From the IMG/VR virus record IMGVR_UViG_3300047550_004339, positions 1 to 26,939 of that record: a stretch of DNA of 26,939 nucleotides; one strand, given 5' to 3'. The notes under the pieces are model-generated. The model made no database searches. It had not been told where the DNA came from and saw only the letters and a program-made list of their open reading frames with translations. Position 1 is the stretch's first letter, and each line of letters starts with the position of its first letter. Below, one piece after another: positions 17,101-24,538 of the stretch. The position numbers and the translations under genes are program-made. The DNA comes from a virus.

Positions 17101-19737
17101 ATGGCATTTCCATTTGTTGCACCACTTGAAGATTGGGTTAAAGAATGTTTACATTTTAGAGAAGTAACGCCGGAAATATCAGCATATAAAAATGCGTTTG
17201 TTATTATGACATCTGGTGCAAATGTCGTAAAGGATACAGCTATCCAAGCGTTTACAGATAAAGAAAAAAGGCTAGAAACACTAAAAAAAATTATAGACGA
17301 TAAATCTTTTTTGTATGAAGGATGTGTAATAGCAAATAATATTAATTCTCAGTATCTAACATATAGTTATGGGAGCGATCAGTATACTGATAGTTCTAAA
17401 AAAACAGGTGCAACACCGGTTGGGATAGACTTAAATGGAAAATTAATTGTAGCGGATGAATATAATAGGGGTGTTTCAACGCCATTTATAGAAGCACTAA
17501 GTATTGATAGTGATGGTGCAAATAATACATTAAAAACAGCAAAGGTAACGGTTAAATGTTTTTCTCTGAAACAGCTTGAAATGTTTGAGTTGTTTTTTAT
17601 GAAGCCAGGCATGAATGTTATTATTGAATTCGGCGATACTTCACTTTTAACCGGTATATATGAGGGAAAAATAAAACAACCGGATCCAAATAAATTGAAA
17701 GTATGGAGAGATGGTAAATCTAATCCTATAAAATATTATACAAATGTAAGCGAAGCCTTAATAGACAAAAATGGTGGAGCAAGTATATTTGAAAAGCAAT
17801 ACACAAAGGCATTTAGATCCGGATTGGATGCATCAAGGGATTATTTTACAAAAATAGAGCAATCTCTTGGTACATATGATTTTATAGCAGGAAAAGTATC
17901 AGACTTTACTTTTTCTTATGATACATCTGGTAATATTTATACATGTGAAATAACTGTATTACAATCAAATCAATTATCAATTGCTTTACCAAATAATCCA
18001 CCAAAAGCAAAACCACAGAAGGGCCAAAAACCATCAACTGACAATCAAAAAATTGATAGTATAAGCGAAATAGTCGAGAACATTGCATTTAATTTTTTAT
18101 TAGATAAGGATAAATTAGATCAATTACTGAGAGAGACTCCGCACCCAGAGCAGCAAAATGCTGTCGGTGATAAGGGAAGAGCTTCGTGGATATTATTTGA
18201 TACCTTTAATTTTGAAAAAAAAGAAACAAAGGAAAAAGATGTTAAAACATCTGGTACTATATACATATCCTTTAGGTTTATATTGTATATTCTTATGAAT
18301 TACATTTTAACCGATAAAGACGAATTGACTAAAAATGAATTTGGAATACGTGGGTCAAAATTTATAGTCAATGATAATGATAAAGAAGAAAAGCATATAA
18401 TACCGGTCTTTAGTAAAAAACAAATAATATCAAGTAATCCCGCTATAATATTCCCAACATCAGAATTACCTAAATTTATAGCGGCGGTTAGAGATAATGC
18501 TGATAAAAAAAAGGAAGGAATAGTTACGATTGATGAAAAAAATCCATTAGACGGAACAATAAACGGATATGATTTCCATGTGGCCGGTGTTACTAAATTA
18601 AAGCCCGTAGGTACTGCGGAAGGTAATGAATGGAATATACAAACCGATGGCGATGTTAGATTAGGAAATGCTCTAAATATCTTTTTAAGATACGATGATA
18701 TAGTTAGACATTGGAATCAAGAAGTATTTCGTGCAGATTTTTTAGATAAGGTATTATCAATGATAAATACAAATTCTTATGGATTATTTCAATTAGTTTT
18801 TGCAGCCGAAAAAGATGAACCGAATTCTCCAAATGTAATACTTGACCTTAAACTAAGAGAAAGTACAAAGGCTATGCCAAATCTTAAGCAAGAAAACGAG
18901 AATGAAAATTTCAAATTTAAAATTGGGCCAAGGGGATCTATTTTAAAAGATTTTTCATTTAATTTTCAAATGTCAGATTTAATGGCAGCTCAACAAGTAT
19001 TTTCTGGTCCAAGTTTATTAGTTCAGGTACAAAATGAGTACAAAGAAGCAGCTAAACTCGGAGCTCCGCAAGCAGCCGAATATTTGAGTAATTTGGCGCC
19101 GCCCGACAAACTTTATAAAGCGGTGGACAACTCTATGTATGCAAATGCCGATGGTTATTGGTCAGTCAATTGGTTGGAATTTAAACTTGGATTAGCAAAA
19201 TTAGAAGATACAAAGAAGAGATTGAAAGAATCTAGTTCTGTTTTAAAATCTGAAATTTCCGATAATAAAGAAAATAAAGAAAATAATAACGCACAAGAAA
19301 ATAAAGCCGGAGAAGAAACGGCAGCCAAAGATGAGGATCTAAAAAAAGAAGTTGAAAATCTTATAGCTGAAAAGCAAGAAAAATTTATAACACTTGTTGT
19401 AAATAATGCTAAAATTAATACTGCTGTTACACCATTGATATATAAAGACCCAAATTTTATACTCACTAGTATACTACTTAGAGAAGAAGTTGATGGTAGT
19501 AGAGCATTATTGACTCCAATAGAAGTGTCATTTACTATTGATGGGTTTAGTGGATTTAGAGCCGGGTCCACATTTAATGTAGATGGTATACCTGAAATAT
19601 ACAATCAATCCGGTAGATTTCAAATAAGAAATGTGCAGCATAGTATTAATGGTATTGAGTGGAATACATCGGTTAGTGCTGATTATTTACCAAATGCAAA
19701 AGAGAAAAAAATCGTAGACCAAAACATTACTAAATAA
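17101..19737 (+). CDS. Baseplate hub protein (gp27-like, gpD fold)
   Basis: This 878-residue protein begins ATG-GCA four bases after the LysM gene. Its last 130 residues read like the hub/gpD type: ILREEVDGSRALLTPIEVSF, then IDGFSGFRAGSTFNVDGIPE, then GRFQIRNVQHSINGIEW and a final Asn/Thr-rich strand. In this fold such segments close the trimeric hub that continues the tail tube. An earlier conserved-looking part is VKCFSLKQLEMFELFFMKPG followed by NVIIEFG. Residues about 715-760 are a Lys/Glu/Asn-rich linker. The protein is about twice the length of T4 gp27 (391), so extra domains are present; I do not see a lysozyme-type motif. The overall assignment is good, the fine detail less certain. 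Confidence 0.65.
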   Translation: MAFPFVAPLEDWVKECLHFREVTPEISAYKNAFVIMTSGANVVKDTAIQAFTDKEKRLETLKKIIDDKSFLYEGCVIANNINSQYLTYSYGSDQYTDSSKKTGATPVGIDLNGKLIVADEYNRGVSTPFIEALSIDSDGANNTLKTAKVTVKCFSLKQLEMFELFFMKPGMNVIIEFGDTSLLTGIYEGKIKQPDPNKLKVWRDGKSNPIKYYTNVSEALIDKNGGASIFEKQYTKAFRSGLDASRDYFTKIEQSLGTYDFIAGKVSDFTFSYDTSGNIYTCEITVLQSNQLSIALPNNPPKAKPQKGQKPSTDNQKIDSISEIVENIAFNFLLDKDKLDQLLRETPHPEQQNAVGDKGRASWILFDTFNFEKKETKEKDVKTSGTIYISFRFILYILMNYILTDKDELTKNEFGIRGSKFIVNDNDKEEKHIIPVFSKKQIISSNPAIIFPTSELPKFIAAVRDNADKKKEGIVTIDEKNPLDGTINGYDFHVAGVTKLKPVGTAEGNEWNIQTDGDVRLGNALNIFLRYDDIVRHWNQEVFRADFLDKVLSMINTNSYGLFQLVFAAEKDEPNSPNVILDLKLRESTKAMPNLKQENENENFKFKIGPRGSILKDFSFNFQMSDLMAAQQVFSGPSLLVQVQNEYKEAAKLGAPQAAEYLSNLAPPDKLYKAVDNSMYANADGYWSVNWLEFKLGLAKLEDTKKRLKESSSVLKSEISDNKENKENNNAQENKAGEETAAKDEDLKKEVENLIAEKQEKFITLVVNNAKINTAVTPLIYKDPNFILTSILLREEVDGSRALLTPIEVSFTIDGFSGFRAGSTFNVDGIPEIYNQSGRFQIRNVQHSINGIEWNTSVSADYLPNAKEKKIVDQNITK

Positions 19738-19743
19738 TAGGGT

Positions 19744-20136
19744 ATGTATAAAGATATTATAAGTAATCCTAATAGGTTTAAAATAGAATATCCAGACACT
19801 ATAGTTCCAGAACCAACTGATAGTGATTATCAAAATGGATTTATACGCAGGTATTTTGTTATTAAAGGAAATGACCCAAATTCGCACATATTTGAAGTAG
19901 CAAAAGATGTATATGAAAACTACTCCAAAAATCCGTTCTGGAAAGTAGCATCAATACCGTGGAGAATATCGGGTCCAATAGACCCGATTACAAACACGGA
20001 TATAAAAAAAGCAGATAGAGGAGTAAAAGCATCCAATACAAATGCAATCCTATTGGCAAAAGCAGAGATGCCCAGATTGGCACTCTACATACCAGACCTC
20101 ATACAATTTCACATAAGTCGTAGAAAAACTTCATAA
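19744..20136 (+). CDS. Conserved-looking phage protein of unknown function next to the hub gene
   Basis: I do not recognise this 130-residue protein firmly. It contains GFIRRYFVIKGNDPNSHIFE, an ENYSKNPFWKVASIPWRISG core rich in Trp and Pro, and a C-terminal helix ending LALYIPDLIQFHISRR. No signal peptide, membrane segment or catalytic motif is visible. It starts six bases after the hub stop, so it is probably the last gene of the baseplate transcript and may be a minor baseplate or assembly component. A promoter-like motif for the polymerase gene starts just after its stop codon. Confidence 0.7.
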   Translation: MYKDIISNPNRFKIEYPDTIVPEPTDSDYQNGFIRRYFVIKGNDPNSHIFEVAKDVYENYSKNPFWKVASIPWRISGPIDPITNTDIKKADRGVKASNTNAILLAKAEMPRLALYIPDLIQFHISRRKTS

Positions 20137-20160
20137 TCGTAAAAAAGTTTCTTATATTCG
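20129..20160 (+). promoter_or_regulatory. Weak host-type promoter before the DNA polymerase gene
   Basis: TATATTCG (20153-20160) matches the Bacteroidota -7 box TAnnTTTG except for one base. The -33 position, 20 bases upstream, reads CTTC instead of TTTG. Only six bases separate the -7 box from the ATG at 20167, so any transcript would be nearly leaderless. The sequence after the box (GGTTCGT) resembles that at 24135 (GTTTGT). Confidence 0.3.
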
Positions 20161-20166
20161 GTTCGT

Positions 20167-21432
20167 ATGACTATAATTGAATACGATTCCGACTTACAAT
20201 TATTCAACGACCATCAGATTCGCCTGATTGTTCCGGTATGGAGTTCTCCGAAAGGACACGAGTGTGGATTTCCGATAAGTTTCGTTTATATCCGAACCGA
20301 AACCGATGAGTTCATCATAAACTTTCGTCACATAGATGCAAAGGGTATCGTTCCGTTTGATGTCGGAAAATTGGCCGGCACAAACACATTCGTTCTCGGA
20401 CATCGTTATTTAGATAGTCGTGGAATAGATTACGAATGGGCTTACTTTGAAACATTCGGAAAACCATTTGATTGGAATGAGTTCACACAACCGCTTTATC
20501 GGACTTATAGAGTAGAAGTACCAGAACTGAACGATTGCATACCCCTGATGAAATGGATTGAACTGATACGAACTATAACGATTCCAATGGGTATTAAACC
20601 GCAGTTCCGTAAGTATTCAGACGCAATCCAACGGCTCGGCCGGATTGAAGGGGCTGGGGTAGCAGTTGATGCCAAAAAAGTCGTCAGCGAATGGGAAATT
20701 TCAGATAGTTATATCCACAACGGGCTCCTATACACAAAATATAACCCGTATACGGTAACCGGCCGACCAACCAATCGTCATTTGGGAATTAATTGGAGCG
20801 CACTCAACAAATCGGATGGTAGTCGTTCCGTTATACGGAGTCGTTTTGAAGGGGGTTCCCTTATTCAATTTGACTTCGAGTCTTATCACATACGATTGAT
20901 AGCCCGTCTAATTGGATACGACTTTCCGAATGATAAAACGGCGCATGAACATCTTGCGGAATGGTATGGCGGCGTTGACCGAGAAACTGCAAAGGGGATT
21001 ACATTCCGTTATCTTTATGGCGGTTTGGATGAGTTCGGTCGCCAGATTCCCTTCTTTCAACGGGCCGATGAGTTCATTAAGAAGACCTATCGTCAATATG
21101 TGTTAGATGGCCGCCTGACGACACCAATTATGGGAAGGGAAATCGGTTTTGAACGGATTGGTGGGGATGCCGGAGAACAAAAGGTATTTAACTATTTTCT
21201 ACAAGCGCTGGAAACCGAAGTGAACTATCATAAGATTGGGGAGTTATTGGAATGGTTTGGGGAGAGAAGGTCAAAATTGATATTGTATAGTTACGATGCG
21301 TTTGTGATTGATGCGGTTTCCGATGAGCGTGACGACATCCTTCGTGAAATTCCGACAATACTAACCCGTGGTGGATTCCCTGTTAAGATTTATGAGGGAA
21401 ACGATTACGACAAAATGGAGGTTTTATTCTGA
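20167..21432 (+). CDS. Compact, divergent family A DNA polymerase
   Basis: This 421-residue protein carries the polymerase motifs of the Pol I family. Upstream of motif A lies YTVTGRPTNRHLGINWSALN. Motif A is QFDFESYHIRLIA with catalytic D236. Motif B is R272-ETA-K276-GIT-F280-RYL-Y284-G285, an exact RxxxKxxxFxxxYG. Motif C is LYSYDAFVID with D377. Oddities: the Glu that acts as steric gate in E. coli Pol I (E710) is His here (H241), and the His-Asp-Glu of motif C is Y376-D377-A378. The N-terminal 150 residues have a short beta pattern like a decayed 3'-5' exonuclease, with no clear DEDD set. Base use is more GC-rich than neighbours, with many CGT/CGG Arg codons. It is probably the replicative polymerase, unusual beside gp32 and UvsX, which in T4 go with a family B enzyme. 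Confidence 0.85.
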   Translation: MTIIEYDSDLQLFNDHQIRLIVPVWSSPKGHECGFPISFVYIRTETDEFIINFRHIDAKGIVPFDVGKLAGTNTFVLGHRYLDSRGIDYEWAYFETFGKPFDWNEFTQPLYRTYRVEVPELNDCIPLMKWIELIRTITIPMGIKPQFRKYSDAIQRLGRIEGAGVAVDAKKVVSEWEISDSYIHNGLLYTKYNPYTVTGRPTNRHLGINWSALNKSDGSRSVIRSRFEGGSLIQFDFESYHIRLIARLIGYDFPNDKTAHEHLAEWYGGVDRETAKGITFRYLYGGLDEFGRQIPFFQRADEFIKKTYRQYVLDGRLTTPIMGREIGFERIGGDAGEQKVFNYFLQALETEVNYHKIGELLEWFGERRSKLILYSYDAFVIDAVSDERDDILREIPTILTRGGFPVKIYEGNDYDKMEVLF

Positions 21433-21436
21433 AATC

Positions 21437-21446
21437 TATATTTATA
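21437..21446 (+). promoter_or_regulatory. Putative phage late promoter (WATATTTATW) of the 743-residue protein gene
   Basis: TATATTTATA lies five bases after the polymerase stop and 19 bases before the first ATG. No TTTG box lies 20 bases upstream. The late-type motif suggests that the downstream unknown is made late, so perhaps a virion protein, although its neighbours are replication genes. Confidence 0.45.
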
Positions 21447-21470
21447 CCATATACATTAAACATATATGGT
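21446..21470 (+). repeat. Perfect 8-base inverted repeat overlapping the start codon
   Basis: ACCATATA (21446-21453) and TATATGGT (21463-21470) are fully complementary across a nine-base spacer. The right arm contains the ATG at 21466. In RNA the hairpin would cover that start codon; in DNA it could be an operator beside the putative promoter. The second in-frame ATG (21472) lies outside the repeat, ten bases after TTAAAC. Confidence 0.5.
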
Positions 21471-23697
21471 AATGGATTTTCAAGAAATACTATTAGAGTT
21501 AAGTTACAGAGTACCAGAAGGCATACCGAATTTAACAAAACCAGGTCATATACTGGAATTGCAGAGGATACTTTCCGAACGGGGTGTAAGAAATTCTGTT
21601 GATGTTGCTATTGATGCGGCCATAAATTATTCCATATTGGATGAAGCAGGTGTTAAAAAACCATCTAGTGCAAAATTTTCTAGCGGTGGTAAGTGGTATA
21701 CATCCGATCCAAAAAAAGGTGGAGAGTATGTTGGAAAAGTTGTAAAAGGAAAGTTTGTAAAAGCAACAAAAGACGAAAAAAAGAAAGAGAAAAAGTCAAT
21801 AGAGCAAGATAAAAAAGCAAAAGAAAAATCTACTAAATTAGGTGCTGGTGAATTAGAAAGTGATGTAGAAAAAAAACAAAGAGAAGAAACTACAAGAAAA
21901 AATGCTGAAAAAATAGGCGATTCTTTATATGGAAAAGAGAATAAAGGTAAACTTTTACAAACTTCAAAAACAACGCAAAATGCATTAGATAATGGGTATG
22001 TAGAAGGAGCAGAATGGGTAGCACCGGGAAATGCTGGTTCAAACTTTAATGAAAATATGTCCAACGAAGGAGTGATGATATTAAATCACTACCCAGATGC
22101 CGATGAAGAGACAATCGCAAGAATTTTATTTAATAGAGTAAAAGGAACAAAATTAGCTTCTCAACAAAAAGATGTTTCAATAGGAAGTGAAATAGGATTA
22201 AATATTCCAAGCGATATATCAAAAGAAGACAGAGAATTATACAAAAACTGCATAATTACAGCGCGTAGTGCAAAAGCTAAAAAAGAAAGATCAGAAGAAG
22301 GTATAAATCAAACACGTAAACAAAAAGGATTTGGTAAAAAAACAGAAAATCATGTCTTTGGTGGAACAAAAAGTGATTTAAGAGACTGTGAAGAAGTTTT
22401 GTCAAATGCAAATAAGGTTTATGTATACGATCAGGGAACGGGTGAAGTATATGAGATACCAAAAGAAGTAATAATTAAATGGTTAAACTCAGGTGGAGGT
22501 GGTGAAAATGCAGCAGATACTGTAGTATTAACAACGGATGAAAAAGGAAATGTAATCTATGATGGTTGGTCTGATAAAAAAACACTAAAAGATATACAAG
22601 GTAACTCATCATTAAACGATGATTATACTAAGTCAATGACGAGATTAAGAGAAATGGTTGAGTCTAAAAAAATAAAAGATACAGATGTTCCAAGAGCAAT
22701 GGAAATACTTAGTGAAGATCAAAAGACAATTAGAACTATAGAATCTGGTTTCAAAAATATAGCATCAATACAATCTGAGTATTTTCTTAAAACAAAAAAT
22801 ATTGACAAAATAGAAGAAGAAACTTTGAAAGATTCTAAAACATCTAAGCATTTCAAAAATTTCAAAAATAAAGTTAATCAAGTTTTATCCGATAAGGCTG
22901 GAAATGATGCTAAAAGTACGGCAATACGAAATCAATTATTGCCACCAAAAAAAGGTGAAAAGCCGGAAGAATATAGAGAAAGATTTTCAGAATGGTTGAA
23001 AAAAAATAAATCTAAAGTAGAAGAATCTAGTTATTTGAAACTAATGTGCCAACTCGGAAAAAATAATCCCGATGCATTATCAGCCGATGATAGAAAAGTA
23101 ATTGAAAGGTCATCTGCTAGGGAAAAGGAAAAATATAAGAAATCCGGCAAACCAGTTCCATCAGCTTTAGATACAGATGAAACTTTATCAAAACTTAGAA
23201 AAAAATCACTAGATTTACAAACAAGAACATTTAAGAAACTGAATGAAATAGAAGCTGTAAATCAAAACGGAAAGAAAAAGAAATTGGGTGATATATTGGG
23301 ATACCACGATGCAAAAGATTTACTACATCTTGACAAAATAGATGAACCAGAATCTAAAACAGACTATCGTCAAATTTTAAGAAGAAATACACAAATTGTT
23401 ATGGAGGGTATACCTGTTCAGCCTGATACTATAAAAGAATGTATTGGGGCTTCTACGGGTAAAGAACTTGAAGACAACTTTGAATTGTTATTTGAAGAAA
23501 GATATCAGAGAGATAAAGACAGCGGAAGAATTACAGGTAAAGTTGTATATGTATATGCTTTTGACAAAGGAGGTAAAACGAAAAGAATTGCCGAAAAAGT
23601 ATACAGACCAAAGCAAGGTCAATATGCACCAACTGCTAATACGGTTCAATGGTCAACTGATATGCAAAAATGTTTTGACACTAAAAGAAAAAAATAA
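21466..23697 (+). CDS. Large Lys-rich protein of unknown function, possibly a virion protein
   Basis: I do not recognise this 743-residue protein. Residues 1-55 form a helical module (LLELSYRVPEGIPNLTKPGH, then LELQRILSERG). Next comes a short strand-rich GGKWYTSDPKKGGEYVG unit ending GKFVKATKD. Residues about 105-165 are a Lys/Glu coiled coil. The centre has mixed helices and a Gly-rich NSGGGGEN loop; the last 120 residues contain GKVVYVYAFDKGGKTK and end in a basic tail. No membrane segment, signal peptide or catalytic motif is clear. The start could be 21466 or 21472; the second fits the TTAAAC spacing of other genes and lies outside an inverted repeat. A late-type promoter motif precedes it. 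A DNA-binding or head/core structural role is a guess. Confidence 0.75.
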   Translation: MVMDFQEILLELSYRVPEGIPNLTKPGHILELQRILSERGVRNSVDVAIDAAINYSILDEAGVKKPSSAKFSSGGKWYTSDPKKGGEYVGKVVKGKFVKATKDEKKKEKKSIEQDKKAKEKSTKLGAGELESDVEKKQREETTRKNAEKIGDSLYGKENKGKLLQTSKTTQNALDNGYVEGAEWVAPGNAGSNFNENMSNEGVMILNHYPDADEETIARILFNRVKGTKLASQQKDVSIGSEIGLNIPSDISKEDRELYKNCIITARSAKAKKERSEEGINQTRKQKGFGKKTENHVFGGTKSDLRDCEEVLSNANKVYVYDQGTGEVYEIPKEVIIKWLNSGGGGENAADTVVLTTDEKGNVIYDGWSDKKTLKDIQGNSSLNDDYTKSMTRLREMVESKKIKDTDVPRAMEILSEDQKTIRTIESGFKNIASIQSEYFLKTKNIDKIEEETLKDSKTSKHFKNFKNKVNQVLSDKAGNDAKSTAIRNQLLPPKKGEKPEEYRERFSEWLKKNKSKVEESSYLKLMCQLGKNNPDALSADDRKVIERSSAREKEKYKKSGKPVPSALDTDETLSKLRKKSLDLQTRTFKKLNEIEAVNQNGKKKKLGDILGYHDAKDLLHLDKIDEPESKTDYRQILRRNTQIVMEGIPVQPDTIKECIGASTGKELEDNFELLFEERYQRDKDSGRITGKVVYVYAFDKGGKTKRIAEKVYRPKQGQYAPTANTVQWSTDMQKCFDTKRKK

Positions 23698-24102
23698 ATG
23701 AATACACAACTACTTTGCCTTTTTACGACAAAAGTAGACTTAGATAGGTCTTTAGAATTTGTACTTGATAAGTATAAACTGATTAATCCTAATATTTTCG
23801 TTTTAGAAAACAGAAATAGACAGGATGAGTTATTTATAACATTCAATATAGAGAAAGGTTCTATGGCAGTAGAATCGGAATGGAAGACAATACTAGTACA
23901 TCGTAAAAAGGAATCAAACACAATTTATACTATTAATGCCCTAAATGAGGTTATTAAAAGTAAAACAGGAGGTCAAATTGACAATACATTTGCAGTAGAA
24001 TGGAGTGAATACAGAAATTGTATTCTAACCACTTCATCCAACGGATACAAACGGATTCCGACAAGGGTATTGCAAACTATTAAGATTGAAGAGGTTTCCT
24101 AA
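23698..24102 (+). CDS. Small phage protein of unknown function
   Basis: This 134-residue protein starts immediately after the stop of the 743-residue gene (TAA-ATG), so the two are translationally coupled. It contains LLCLFTTKVDLDRSLEFVLD, FVLENRNRQDELFITFNIE, then KTILVHRKKESNTIYTINAL and YRNCILTT. The fold looks alpha/beta and basic. The pattern reminds me of a small conserved protein found near replication genes in uncultured T4-like phages, which has no known function. Its place before the UVR-motif protein and ssb hints at replication or RNA handling, but nothing in the sequence proves it. Confidence 0.7.
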   Translation: MNTQLLCLFTTKVDLDRSLEFVLDKYKLINPNIFVLENRNRQDELFITFNIEKGSMAVESEWKTILVHRKKESNTIYTINALNEVIKSKTGGQIDNTFAVEWSEYRNCILTTSSNGYKRIPTRVLQTIKIEEVS

Positions 24103-24134
24103 TTTGTAAATACAACATATTATCCATATATTTG
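24103..24134 (+). promoter_or_regulatory. Bacteroidota-type -33/-7 promoter of the 113-residue protein gene
   Basis: TTTG (24103-24106), a 20-base spacer and TATATTTG (24127-24134) match the known Bacteroidota vegetative consensus TTTG/TAnnTTTG exactly. Transcription should start within a few bases of the GTG at 24139, giving a leaderless or nearly leaderless mRNA. It would be read by the unmodified host RNA polymerase, so early expression is expected. Confidence 0.7.
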
Positions 24135-24138
24135 GTTT

Positions 24139-24480
24139 GTGGGTAGAACAAAAAAATACGAACCATTACAAATTACCATCTCTAGCGTAGAAGATATATT
24201 CACTACGCATAAATGTGATATTGCAAAAGCGATTCTTCGTGCCATAAAATATGGTTATCCTAAAAAAATGAAGATAATTGACTTTGCGGAGTTAAAATTT
24301 GGCCCAAAAGGAGAAATGACCGTGCAATTAGCAATAGACCGGCGTGAATTTTCCGAACTTATTGACAAAAACCTTCAAATTTTGGAAGAATTTGAAGAAT
24401 ATGAGTGGTGTGCTGAAGCCCTCAAATTGAAAGAGAAAATCAACAAAAATAAGGCCAAAAAAGAGTTGGAAAATCAGTAA
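24139..24480 (+). CDS. Small protein with a C-terminal UVR-like helix motif, unknown function
   Basis: This 113-residue protein begins at a GTG (GTG GGT AGA ACA), because the next in-frame start (Met44) would remove the first domain and the reading frame is well filled from GTG. Residues 1-70 are alpha/beta with CDIAKAILRAIKYGYP and a KFGPKGEMTVQLAI strand. Residues 75-105 contain KNLQILEEFEEYEWCAEALK, which resembles the UVR motif of UvrB/UvrC and McsA (Phe-Glu-x-Ala-Ala-x-x-Arg-Asp), a helical hairpin for protein-protein contact. The gene follows a strong host-type promoter and precedes the ssb promoter. It may be an early accessory replication or repair factor; the exact role is unknown. 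Confidence 0.7.
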   Translation: MGRTKKYEPLQITISSVEDIFTTHKCDIAKAILRAIKYGYPKKMKIIDFAELKFGPKGEMTVQLAIDRREFSELIDKNLQILEEFEEYEWCAEALKLKEKINKNKAKKELENQ

Positions 24481-24496
24481 TTTTTCTGTATATTTG
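24465..24496 (+). promoter_or_regulatory. Bacteroidota-type -33/-7 promoter of the ssb-recA unit
   Basis: GTTG (24465-24468), a 20-base spacer and TATATTTG (24489-24496) fit the host vegetative consensus with one mismatch in the -33 box. The -33 box lies inside the end of the previous gene. A start near 24503 would leave an 80-base leader holding a second motif and the TTAAA repeats. It probably drives ssb, recA and the exonuclease gene together. Confidence 0.6.
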
Positions 24497-24518
24497 TTCT
24501 ACAATTTTGAAGGAGTTA

Positions 24519-24528
24519 CATATTTATA
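24519..24528 (+). promoter_or_regulatory. Putative second, late-type promoter (WATATTTATW variant) of the ssb gene
   Basis: CATATTTATA lies 54 bases before the ssb start, downstream of the host-type promoter. Paired early and late promoters would parallel T4 gene 32, which is transcribed throughout infection. The match differs from the consensus at the first base. Confidence 0.35.
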
Positions 24529-24538
24529 CTTGTAAACC

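Noticed and set aside
19155-19604. Minus-strand ORF of 149 codons
   Set aside because: It lies fully inside the hub gene, opposite a Lys/Glu-rich linker, and has no plausible protein features or promoter.
20912-21106. Overlapping + strand ORF of 64 codons within the polymerase gene
   Set aside because: It lies across the polymerase motif B coding region in another frame and shows no independent start signal.
23444-23701. Overlapping + strand ORF of 85 codons at the end of the Lys-rich gene
   Set aside because: It is in an alternative frame of an AT-rich Lys/Glu-coding stretch, so an open frame is expected by chance; the product has no recognisable feature.
24509-24532. GAAGGAG as a Shine-Dalgarno site for a small ORF in the ssb leader
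   Set aside because: The only nearby start, a TTG at 24530, is followed at once by TAA, and no other start codon lies at a workable distance.
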